This document shows, in pieces, positions 33,970 to 43,915 of a DNA stretch of 64,000 bases. The stretch's first letter is position 1; each line of letters opens with the position of its first letter. The position numbers and the translations under genes are program-made. The stretch spans positions 33,283,298 through 33,347,297 of the forward strand of contig CM070563.1 of NCBI GenBank assembly GCA_036346405.1. The letters run 5' to 3'. The notes below the pieces were generated by a model that was not told where the DNA came from, did not search any database, and saw only the letters and a program-made list of their open reading frames with translations. The stretch is from Phyllostachys edulis (lineage: Eukaryota; Streptophyta; Magnoliopsida; Poales; Poaceae).

Positions 33970-36900
33970 TGTCCTCCCCTGTTCTTTGTAGTTTTTAGAA
34001 AATCCAGTGAGCTCTTATTTATGAACTGAAAAAGGTAATAACTTTGAAAATGCATATCTTTTTCATTTTAAATCCAAATGAGGTGGTTCAAATTTCTGCA
34101 GCTCTGGTTTGAGCTGAGTTCTAATCTAAAAATGGTTGTGAGCTCAGTTCGGTTCCAGAAAAGTGAATTGCAAATAGGTTTCAAAACTAACTTTAAATGT
34201 TACATTAAAAATTCAAATTAACTTGTAAAATGCATAAGTAATTCTCTGTAGGTTATTTTTGAGTGAATCCAACTTTGTTGGCTTCCTCTGTGAATGCACT
34301 AAAGGATAGAATAGGATTTAGGCATGTCACTATTTTTAAAAGAATTGTGGGTGCATTTTAGTTGTGCTCATTTTAGTGTCTTTGAAAAATCATAAAACAT
34401 GCATCATAGCTCAAAATGAGATGAACTCAATTGTGTTATTCATCTCATGAGGTGCTTGTTTTACTGTAAAAATCTCAGCTGCACCACTTTTCCAGAAAAT
34501 ATTGCCAAACAATTAAATTAGTGAATAGTAGCAGTTTTGATTTTTAGGGCTGAGAATCCGAATCAATTGGTTCTTGTTGCTAAATTCCCTAAAAATCATC
34601 CTCTTGCTTCTGTAGAAATTTCAGAGCAATTGGAGTTTGTTTTCTGTGCTGTCTTTTTGGTTTTCGTCGTTTTTATCGTTTCTTTTCGCCTTTTCGTTTA
34701 GGTGTGGACGAGTGTGTTGATCCTGTGAGCGAATCTCTGTAGCATAGTGACCAGCCACAGCAAGGCAAGCAGTTTGATCATATCCCATTATTGTCCCATT
34801 ACTTTAAAGTTAATACTTTATTTCACTTATATGTATGCATTGCTACTTTGTGTTAAATTATCGTTTAGTTGAGCCTATAGATGCATATCCTGTAGGCAAA
34901 TGTTCATTCTCTACTACTAAGCCTAGGATTATCTTGCTGTGATGTAGAGTTCGATGGATGGACTCTTATCACTTAGTAGTTGCGTTGATAATGCTTAGAA
35001 ATGCTTAGATAACGGTAGAAATGGGCGGTTGTCGACATTATGTCGATGACCTTGATCACACTAAAATTATTATTCCATTATGTCCATCTTATGCTTTGTT
35101 ACTTTGTAAACAAATAAAACAAACATGAAAATAAAACTGTTTGACTTGGGCACAATGAATGTTGGTGTGATATGTTGGGTGTGAATGGAATGGTGCCTAG
35201 GTCCCCAAGGACCGAGTTACTTGTGTCACTAAGCCAAGCGCTTATGCGTGCTAACCACACGAGGGTATTGGGAACCCCTCTTGACTAAGTACTTTGGGAG
35301 GTGTTAGTTATGGGTCGTTGCTGATGAAACTGTTTTTATAAGAGGAAGAGCTCCCATGCTTGCTTGGTGGTGGTGTCTCCTACTCTTACGGTGTGTGCGG
35401 CTCTTAACTAGTATCATTCATAGGAAATGTCTCGTAGGACTTAGCCGTGCCGGCATACCAAAGGAAGTGTGCTAAATAGCTTGGCAAAAAGGCGGTCTGA
35501 CGTGTGGGTACATTGGTACACCCAGAGGGTTAAAACTATTGAATAGCCTCGTCCCAGGTTATGGACATGCTTGGTAAGGTCGTGCAAGAACTAGACTACA
35601 ACATTTAATTAAAACTTGATGGGTTGGTATGAATGGATGTTCATACTATTGTGGTGGCTATTGGGTTAGTCACTTCCAGGATTGTTGTTGTCAACTATCT
35701 ATTGTTATTATGTTACTTGTCTCGTTGTTACTTGCAAATTAAAAATGAATTGCAAAACTGCTTTGGAATCTATTTATATATTGCAAATGAAAACTTGCTT
35801 TATGCTAAAATAAGTCCAAAGCCTCATCCACTTAAATAAAGTTTGCATGTAGTTAAACTATAGTTCTGTTATACTACACGTCAGTCTTGCGAGTACATTT
35901 TTGTACTCATTTGCTTTGCTTAATAACTTTGTTGCAGAGGAGGTAGGGCCCAAAGGGCTTTACTTTTGTGAGATGAGCTGCGGTTGGGAATCGAGCTAGG
36001 CGGCTTGGTTGGTTGCTTTGTGGGCTAAAGGCAAACCTTGTGGCTCTCTTTTGTTTATCGCCATCTTATGGCTTTTGCTTCCGCTGTGTTATCTTTCTTA
36101 GTTGTATTTGGCCGGTCGGACCCTTTTGTAATAACTCTCTCTATATTATGTATGTCTTTTATTCTAGTCGTGCTTTGGTTCTATATCTTGAATGGAATTG
36201 ATGCTTCATTTTGTAAAGGGGTGTGTATACTGCATTCTGGGAAGTATACATATCTCGAAGAGACAGATTATTATGTTTGTGATGCTAGGGTCAATGGATG
36301 ACTAAGTATTACAAGCCTAATAAACTGGGGTCCTCACATTTCTTAAGCAGATCGTTGATGTGCTGGAGTTCCTAAGCTTCCTCTGACTGATATTGGATGC
36401 GCCTAGGCAGATATCTCTAAGCCGCAATTCTTCTCTGTCGGGTTGTCTCAAGATCGTCCATATCTGATCCTCGAATTTGCCTCAATGTAGTGCGATTATT
36501 TCGAGGATCTCCCTCACACACATTAGAGTGTTGACCCTGCTCATCACCGGAGGTGTCCTCGCCATTGCCACAAGGGGTCGCAGTGTGTCATCGTCGGGGA
36601 GCATCCTCAGCTCTATCTCTAGAAGAGTGATCATTATCTGAGGGAAGGATGAATACCTCTCGTTGATGATCTCCACTTGCACTTAAGGCCTCCTCGCTTG
36701 AGGAGTAGTAGAAAGACATCGTCTGGCGACTTGGAGCAAGCCCCTCCAGGAAGGGAAATTCTGGGTTATAACCATCTTCGTCCGCAGGTGAGCCCTACGA
36801 GGGGATGGTCGAACTCGCAGGAAAAACGTGCTCGACCCCATCCTCTATGGGGCTAACCGGAGAGAGATGACCATCAGATGCTGATGAAGCTCCAGAATGA

Positions 36901-37300
36901 TGTCTTCCAGGACTTGCCATGCCAGGTCAGACGGACTCGAACATTTAGAGGGGGAACCCTTGCCATGTTCTGGGTCTGCCTTGGGACAATCCTAATCAAA
37001 GTCAGATTGACCCTTGCCCTCTGAGGAAACTGGTCCCTCAGTTGGACATACTGTTGTGGGGGATGAGGATCCCTCCTCAACTCCATCGGTGGTATGGTCT
37101 CCTGGATCTGATGAATGATCTCTGGAGGCAATATTACCATCGGATGATACAATACTCGGCTCGTAGTTGAGACTAGCATCCATGTCGATATCTATGTAAT
37201 CGGTCAAGTTGAACTAGTTCTCCTCATTCCACTCTCCTACCATGCAAGCATTAGAGTTGAGAAAAAAATAAAGGAAACCTGTTGACCAGAAGATCCCCAT

Positions 37301-37312
37301 GGATGGCGCCAA
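37301..37312 (-). other. Primer-binding site of the Tat-like element
   Basis: The minus strand reads TTGGCGCCATCC one base after the LTR end. TGGCGCC-type sites are usual in Tat/Athila gypsy elements and differ from the TGGTATCAGAGCC sites of the other gypsy elements here. Confidence 0.75.
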
Positions 37313-37313
37313 C

Positions 37314-38121
37314 TGTCTGTGTTTTAGAACCGATCTTACGTAATGATTGTTTGATTCGGGGGGTCTCCAAGACTCAAATCATGCAGAGATAATGACACGG
37401 TGATTTTTATACAGGTTTAGGCCTTCTCCGGAAAGAATAACAACCCTACTCATGTGTGGCTGTATTGAGTATGTTGGTTACAGATCAAGAGAAAGACTTA
37501 AGTCTAGTGTCTTGTGCTCCTGATTGCCTCTCCTATGTGGCTATATTGAGTATGCTGGTTACAGATCAAGAGAAAGACTCAAGTCTAGTGTCTTGTGCTC
37601 TTGATTGCCTCCCTCCTTGCCGTCTGCTGATTCTGCCCTTTATATAGTGCTCGAAGTGGGCGACGGTTTCTCCAGTCCAAATGGTGCCTCAATGCTTTAG
37701 ATGATGAAGCAGTTACTGGTGATTATTGCTGGAGTAGTAACGTCCCCACATCTCCAGGCAGTTATCATTAGGGTAGAGAGTTTAATCGTGTAATTATTCC
37801 ACAGAATAACAACGTATACTAATTGTTTAGATGCCCTAATTAATTGTGCCTACTTGTCTGTAAGCTCAATCAATTATAGGGTGGTCGTAGTTTACCTAGT
37901 TGTAGAAGGACTTACGACCATATGGTGGTCGTAGAAGATTTTACGACTATGTGGTGGTTGTAGAAGAAATTACAACCATGAAGTAGTCGTAGAAGGTCTT
38001 ACGACTCCAGCTTCTCCCTTATGAACATTAAGGGGTATACTCAAGAACCATATGATGGTATTATTATCCATAATAAGAATTACAGATGAATAATTAAATG
38101 AGGATTATTAGATCCTTGTCA
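37314..38121 (-). mobile_element. 5' LTR of the Tat-like element
   Basis: 808 bp, TGTCTGTG...CCTTGTCA on the plus strand (TGACAAGG...CACAGACA on the element strand). It holds an 81-bp tandem duplication (about 37453-37615) and the TCGTAG hairpin units at 37885-38010. GGGAG at 38122 should be one side of the target duplication; the other side was lost with the truncated 3' LTR. Confidence 0.8.
37453..37615. repeat. 81-bp tandem duplication in the Tat-like LTR
   Basis: Two copies of a block starting TGGCTGTATTGAGTATG and containing TTACAGATCAAGAGAAAGAC lie head to tail with few differences. Confidence 0.8.
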
Positions 38122-39746
38122 GGGAGCACTTAGAAGTTCGCTACTGCATCGACGTCATGCACGTGGAGAAGAATGTATGTGATAGCTTGATTGATCTATT
38201 ACTGAACATTTGTAACAAAACAAAGGATGGTTTCAATGTACGGTGTGACTTGGTTGATATGAACATAAGGACCGAGTTAGCACCGAAAGAGACCAATAAA
38301 GGCCAAACGTACCTTCCCCCAACTTGCTACACTCTGTCCAAGGCTGAGAGAAATAAACTGTGCCAAAGCTTGCATGATGTGAAAGTTCCGTCCGATTACT
38401 CCGCTAGCATGAAGAAACTTGTTTCTATGGCTGATTTGAAATTAATTGGTATGAAGTCTCATGATTGTCATGTGTTGATGACACAAATGCTTCCTGTTGC
38501 AATTAGAAGTATTTTGCCGAACAAGATCCGAGTGACAATCATGAGGCTTTGTTATTTTTTTAACTCAATTGCTCAAAAGGTCATCGATCCCGAGGGACTA
38601 GATGCTCTTGAGATATATTTCACTCCGTCATTTTTCGATATCATGGTCCATCTCATTGTTCACCTTGTGAAAGAGATAAAGATATGCGGTCATGTGTTTC
38701 TACGTCGTTAGTACCCGTTTGAGAGGTACATGGGAATTCTCAAGTCCTATGTACGGAATCGATCTCGGCCTGAGGGCAGCATCATCGAATGTTATGCAAC
38801 CGAAGATGTCATTGAGTTATGCGTCGACTACATGGCTCAAGTGGAACCGATAGGTGCACCTCTATCTCGTCATGAGGGGAGGCTGGAGGTTATCGGGACC
38901 ATCGAAAGGAAAGCAATCACTCCCGATCTGGATACGTACTCTCAATCCTATTTCACGGTCTTGCAATACATGACCAAAGTATCCCCGTACATCGACGAGC
39001 ACAAAGATATGGTACACCAACAGAATCTAGGCCGGTCGGATGTTTGGATCACAAGAGAGCACAACTGTCGGTTCAATGAATGGTTAAACGTGCGATTCAC
39101 CGGGAGGTCATCAAGTGATGATATGCTGTGATGGTTGGCAAAAGGGCCAAAATTTACAATTGTGACATGGAAAGGATACGACATAAATGAGCACACATTT
39201 TATACGACAGCTCAGGATAGAAAGAGCACAGTCCAGAACTGCGGTGTCCATATATATGCGTTTCATGAGCAGTTCAATACCGCTAGGCCACGTGTATTGA
39301 GATCCTACTATGGGTTCATAGAGGAGATTTAGGAGCTTGACTACGTACTTTTCAAAATGCCCCTGTTTCGGTGCCATTGGGTCAAACTTTCACAGGGTGT
39401 GAAGGTCGACAAGTACGGCGTCACTACTGTGGACCTCAAACGTGTCAGATACAAGGACGAAACATCTGTACTTGCTAAGCAAGCTGTTCAAGTTTTTTAT
39501 GTAATGGACCTGGCAAATAAGAACCGCCACGTAATTCTTCATGAAAAAAGAAGGATTGTTGGAGTTGAGAATGTCGTGGATGAGGAAGAGTACAATCAAT
39601 TTGACGAGTTGCCTCCTTTCGGAGACGGCATTAGGCTTAAGGAAGAACCCAGTGAGGAAACTAGCTATATATGTGTCGATCATTGTGATGTACTATTTTT
39701 TTACTTAACAATTTATTCCATTGTAATTAAGAAACTCGTCTTGTAA
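38122..39746 (+). pseudogene. CACTA transposase TNP2, C-terminal part (TNP2 end, DUF4218, DUF4216)
   Basis: One continuous frame, interrupted by only three stops, encodes VMHVEKNVCDSLI, then LPVAIRSILPNKIRV..CYFFN and FFDIMVHLIVHLVKEIKICG (DUF4218), YMGILKSYVRNRSRPEGSI, and VDKYGVTTVDLKRVRYKD..RRIVGVENVVDEEEYNQFDE (DUF4216). TNP2 is the transposase that cuts and joins CACTA ends. The catalytic N-terminal half is missing because the Tat-like element sits at 38121. The stops are consistent with simple transitions: CAG to TAG before YPFERYM, CGA to TGA before WLAKGP, and TGG to TAG before ELDY. The last exon is followed by AT-rich sequence and the conserved 3' CACTA motif. Confidence 0.9.
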
Positions 39747-40117
39747 TTAAGAATTTATTCCATTTTAATTGATTTAGTAATTAAAATATTATTCCATCTG
39801 TGATTGTGTCTGCTTTCTTGTTTTTACAGGGCGTGGCTAGCATTTTCTAAGGCTACACTACTACAGAAAAGGTTATCACAGACGGTTCAAAAACATCATC
39901 ACAGACGGTTTCGTGAGCCGTCCGAGCTTATAGGTCAGTAATGACATGAGGTCATCACAGATGGTTTTCGAATCATCTGTGATGCATACTATCACAAACG
40001 GTTTGTAGATGAAACCGTCTATGATAGCTGACGCATCACAGATGGTTTGTAGATGAAACCATCTATGATTATCTTTCAAGTCTCCAAGCAGTGGCTGCTT
40101 GTGCCTTTAAAACCGGC

Positions 40118-40119
<2 letters not shown>

Positions 40120-40208
<89 letters not shown>
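40120..40208. repeat. Compound microsatellite (CA)n(TA)n
   Basis: About 20 CA repeats followed directly by about 25 TA repeats. The array abuts the left arm of the long foldback. Confidence 0.97.
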
Positions 40209-40211
<3 letters not shown>

Positions 40212-40556
40212 AAACGTGCAGGTGAACCACGAACAACTTCATCGAACATGACACACTGGAGTGTGTGATTTGCTTCATGCCAATCCTCATGGCAGGCATG
40301 CTTCTCGAACTCGTAGGCTCGACGAGGTAGGCTGTGGCTACTATCTCATCACCTCATGCTGCGTGGACGACCCCCCGAAAGCTTCATCGGGGGTTGTCCA
40401 ACAGCATGAGGAGGATGAGACAGCAGCAACGGCTTACTTCATCGAGCCTGCAAGTTCAACAAGCATGGCTGCCATGAGGATTGGCATGAAGCAAACAACA
40501 CACTCCGGTGTGTCATGTTCAATGAGATAGGTCGTGGTTTCTCTTGCACATTTAGG
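40209..40556 (+). ncRNA. Long foldback (MIRNA- or siRNA-type hairpin candidate) in the inner CACTA
   Basis: Two arms of about 168 nt (40209-40376 and 40388-40556) are reverse complements of each other over most of their length, around a loop of about 11 nt. The most conserved paired block includes CCATGAGGATTGGCATGAAG on the right arm, matched by its complement at about 40272-40292. Many arm differences are transitions that could still allow G-U pairs. Such foldbacks are typical precursors of plant small RNAs; rice miR820 is made from hairpins inside CACTA elements. No mature small RNA is claimed here, and transcription is not shown. Confidence 0.55.
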
Positions 40557-42239
40557 ATGAACGCCCAAAGAGCAAGCTAGCTAGCTATGAAGCCAATTTT
40601 AAAGACACAAGCAGCCATTGCTTGGAGATTTTATAGAGAGAAGAGATCAGGAATGGAATGGTAGGACGTACCTAAGACACAACGGAGGAGAACTTGACCG
40701 GCATGAATACGGTTACATAGAAAAAGGTGAAATGAATGGTGAGAGGCAGGTGAAGAGGTGTGGTAGTAGTTTTTAACTCATTTCGTCTTGTTTTGGAATA
40801 GAATACACACCAATTAATAAATAATTGATGATCAGAGGCACAAACTAGGTAAAAATTCCAAAAATTTGTATGTTAATTGCAGCTTTACAAATTAGCCTAA
40901 CCTTTACCATAAGATTAGTTACATGTACAAAAAAAATTTATGTGTACATACTGATGTTTTGCCCCATCCGAACCACATCTCATGAACCAACATCATACAC
41001 AAAGAACCCACCCATATCATCCAACCATCACACAACACCAACCATAGCCCACATCATTCATCACCACATCACAGAGCAAGGGGAGGGAAAGGGATAGAGA
41101 GTAAAGGGGAGTAGTTACCTCAGTGCAACCGGCAAATCGATCATTGGCAGTAGCTCACCACATCCATCACCTTCATGTATGCATAAGCAACAACAACCCA
41201 CATTAGTAAACAAGTCAAACTGAAACCCAAAAACTGAAGCAATAGAGAAATAATGTCTTACCTCGACATCACCAGTGTCGGTGGTGAGGTAGCCAAGGCT
41301 GAGGTCGGTGGAGAGGTGGCTGGGAGAGGTAGGTGGGGTCGCGCACACCGGGGGAAGAGGACAAAGAGGGGAAGGCAGATCTAGCGGCAGGGAGGTGGAT
41401 TTGGCCAGGGGAGGTCGATTGGATCGACGGCGGTAGCAGTAGCAGTAGCAGCGTCACCGTAGTTGTGTCATGACGGTGACACTGCACAAGAAACTCTTAT
41501 ATTAAGAGTGTCTTATGAAGTGAACCGTGGTGTCACAACCGACGGCGATAGGAAGAAGGGCGGCGTCGGCGACGGGGTTGAGGAGAAGGCGCGAATTGGG
41601 TGCGGCCGTTGGGGAGGAGGCTTCAGGCGGCGGCGTCGAGGTCAGGGGCACTCGGGTGGGGAGGGGAATGGGCGAGAGTAAGGGCGCTGGGGAGTAACGA
41701 GTTAGAGCGCAAACCCTAGCGGGATCCTTCTAATAAAGGGATATCACAGATGGTTTTATTATCGAACCATCAGTGATACTTATCACAAACGGTTCCATAA
41801 TAGAACCATCCGTGATATGGTCTCATATCATAGACAGTTCTATAATAGAACCATCCGTGATATGGTCTCATATCACATATTATTTCATAATAGAACCATC
41901 TGTGATATGTCTCACATCACAAACGGTTCAATAATAGAACTGTCTGTGATACGGTTCCAATAAATAACCATTTTTTTACTGGCATGGGGCGTAGCATTTT
42001 TTGTGTTCTCCATGCACTTAACTAATTAAAACGAGTTGCGGATACATAACCACATGAGGTACCTATTTCGCAATAAATAAGTAAATTCTAGGGTAATAAA
42101 TAGTAAAATTGAAGACAAAGCTAGGGATATACTTTATCAGAGACCATCGACAATTCAATGGTGGTGGGACGATAAAAAAGATTGTTTTTACATCACAGAT
42201 GATAAAAAAGGATCGTCGATCCTATCTTAGCCTTCAAAC

Positions 42240-42765
42240 CTTCGTAAGCCTTCTCCTTGGCTTCAGTGATGGCGGGATCAGCACAGTCTGATCAAATACC
42301 TGCACCTACTGTCTTGCATGCTCCAATCACGCTTGTAGCCATTTGGACTCCGTAACCAAGTACATGATAGCCCAGAGGACATCAACCCTGGCCTCCTCCA
42401 TCTCGGCAAGGTCGACTCACTTTCCTGCCATCTGGATGTTGTCCTCGACTCTTCGGATTGCATCCTCAGTGTGGACGAAGTAGTTCCAGAGGACGATTTC
42501 CACGATGAGGTTTACTCGCCGGATGCCAAAGACCCTCACATTGGTCCATCAGAGGAGGAGCTCCAGTCGACCGATGATGGCCGCTATGGTCTTCGGTAGA
42601 TCGAAGGACCTAGAACAAATGATATTGCAAATGGAAGGCTTGTCCACAGCTTGCGCCAGATTGCGACTAGAGAGGTGTGAGTAGACAACCACAATGTAGG
42701 CCAGTACGGCCAGCACAAGTGGAGATGTTGGAGCTGGAGAGGAAGAAGAGGGAGCCATTTCAACT
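42240..42765 (-). pseudogene. Unrecognised reading frame in the inner CACTA, decayed
   Basis: From an ATG near 42755 (minus strand) one frame reads MAPSSSSPAPTSPLVLAVLA and continues through VDKPSICNIICSRSFDLPKT, VNLIVEIVLWNYFVHTEDAI and MEEARVDVLWAIMYLVTESK, with four stops but no obvious frameshift. All four stops (TGA, TGA, TGA, TAG) are one transition away from arginine, glutamine or tryptophan codons. A hydrophobic stretch near residues 12-25 could be a signal or membrane segment. I do not recognise the protein. It may be a captured host gene or a CACTA accessory gene. A TATA-like TTTATAAA lies just upstream, at about 42834 on the minus strand. Confidence 0.5.
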
Positions 42766-43636
42766 AGAGCATGCAGTTTGAAGAAATAGGAGGTTTGTGA
42801 GAAATACCTTTCGTTAGCAGATGCATGTTTATTTATAAAACATGGGAGCCGTAGCGACCGACGCGGGAGACGAAGAGATACGATGGGAGCCATAGTGACT
42901 GGCGCGGGAGACGAAGAGATACAATGAGAGCCGTAGCGGCCGGCACGGGAGATGAAGATATGACGTGGTGCGTTTAAACGAGCAATCAGATGATGTGGTA
43001 TCTATTTTTATTATCACAGGCGGTTTTAAGAACAAACTATCTGTGATATTACTAAATATCACAGATGGTTATTGTTCAGAACCGTCTGTGATACTTCACA
43101 GACGGTTTTTAATATGAACTGTATGTGATATTACCTCTTCACAGATGATTCTTAGCGTAGCTAGTAACACAGATGGTCGCAAAACAAAAACCGTCTGTGA
43201 TTGTATTTAATACTGACGGTTTTGTTCAACTGTCTGTCATGAGGCATCCAGTATTAGCATTTTTGTAGTAGTGCTAGCTGAAAAATAGAATATTTGTTAG
43301 CTATAGAATAAACTATCACAGGCGATTTAGTGCAACAAACCGTTTGTGATATGTATCACAGATGGTTCTAAAATACAACCGTCTGTGATATGGTCGTATA
43401 TCACAGACTGTTTTTAAAATAGAATCGTTTGTGGTATGGTCGCATATCACAGACGGTTCTATTATGGAACCGTCTGCGATACTTAACAAAGATTGTTTTT
43501 AAAATAGAACCGTTTGTGATATGAGACCACATCAAAGACAGTTCTATTATGGAACCGTCTGTGATAAGTATCACAGATGGTTCCACAATAGAACCGTCTG
43601 TGTTATCTCTTTATTAGTAGGGCCCCGCTAGGGTTT

Positions 43637-43915
43637 ATGCCCTTACTCCTCACCCGAGTGCCCCCGACCTCGACACCGTCGCCACCCGAATCGCCCTCCC
43701 TGATGCCTCCTACCCCGAGTCATGCCACTCGGCCACCTCCTCCATGCCGGAGCCACGCCGCACGACCTCCTCCTCCCCCTTCTCGCTCCTCCTCCCCCAC
43801 CGCCACCCGAAGCTCCCTCCCAGGGTACATCTCCCCTCAGCTGCCGCCTCTCGATCCTGTCTTCTCCCTCGAGGTGAATCTCTATATCCCTTGGATATTC
43901 GGTAAATTGTTGTAG
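43637..43915 (+). pseudogene. Possible first exon of the second CACTA gene (proline-rich)
   Basis: An open frame of 92 codons, very rich in P, S, T and A, follows the CCGCTAGGGTTTATGCCC motif that also occurs at the 5' side of other CACTA copies here (1-30 and 41690-41720, reversed). The frame ends in SLEV just before a GTGAAT donor-like site. Its place between 5' subterminal repeats and the Transposase_24 region suggests a first exon, but composition alone could give such a frame. Confidence 0.35.

Larger units (their letters stand above)
29814..36338 (+). mobile_element. Very long solo LTR (about 5.5 kb after removing a nested LTR)
   Basis: It starts TGTAACATCCC and ends GGGTCCTCACA, with exact duplications TTTCT on both sides (29809-29813 and 36339-36343). 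A nested solo LTR occupies 33013-33969. No coding region or primer-binding site was found, and the terminal style matches the family-A/B gypsy LTRs. The part 30370-33010 is largely repeats. If it is a single LTR it is unusually long; an undetected further insertion or a small non-autonomous element cannot be excluded. Confidence 0.75.
28998..37207 (-). pseudogene. gag: gag of the Tat-like element, split by an LTR insertion
   Basis: The downstream part (29813 to 28998 on the minus strand) encodes RFRPVNMEKFDGSQNPIEFL, then MLKGSARSWLLNQP, YHRPGKEHDLHRMRQ and IRQFIRRFS, matching the retrotransposon gag domain of Tat elements in order. Gag would form the virus-like particle core. There are in-frame stops, for example soon after IYTTAI, and at least one frame change. 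The upstream part lies at 36344-37207, beyond the 29814-36338 insertion, and contains acidic, low-complexity N-terminal sequence. No zinc knuckle or pol follows; past 28998 the antisense gene begins from the other side. Positions 29814-36338 inside this span belong to the inserted LTR. Confidence 0.7.
19342..38121 (-). mobile_element. Non-autonomous Tat-lineage gypsy element, twice interrupted
   Basis: The right end carries a complete 5' LTR (37314-38121, minus strand). The left end has only the last 215 bp of the 3' LTR (19342-19556), matching the end of the right LTR, for example the GAGGATTATTNGATCCTTGTCA block. A primer-binding site TTGGCGCCATCC (minus strand, 37301-37312) abuts the right LTR and a polypurine tract GGGGGGCTAGA (minus strand) abuts the left one. 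Gag relics lie near the 5' end, and a long antisense gene fills the rest. No protease, reverse transcriptase or integrase was seen. Grande- and RIRE2-type elements of grasses have comparable antisense reading frames. Two long LTRs inserted later at 21618 and 29814. The element itself inserted into a CACTA transposase gene. Confidence 0.8.
39856..43273. mobile_element. CACTA element inserted into the outer CACTA
   Basis: The termini are CACTACTACAGAAAAGG (39856) and its partner TTTTTGTAGTAGTG (ending 43273), with the 3-bp duplication CTA on both sides (39853-39855 and 43274-43276). The paralogous 3' region at 48764-48790 shows the same flanks without insertion (GAGGCTAGCTGAAAAAC). Subterminal repeats occupy 39870-40080 and 43015-43250. 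A third, inverted block at 41735-41960 with an AAACCCTAGC motif resembles the 5' region of another CACTA; it ends near 41984 in a degenerate CCATTTTTTTACTGG, so an older element may be enclosed. No transposase was found. Confidence 0.85.

Noticed and set aside
40340..40376. Mature miR820 sequence in the foldback
   Set aside because: Only a partial, gapped resemblance from memory; not enough to name the small RNA.
39870..43600. CRISPR-like regular repeats
   Set aside because: The repeats are short inverted CACTA subterminal motifs with variable spacing, in a plant genome context.
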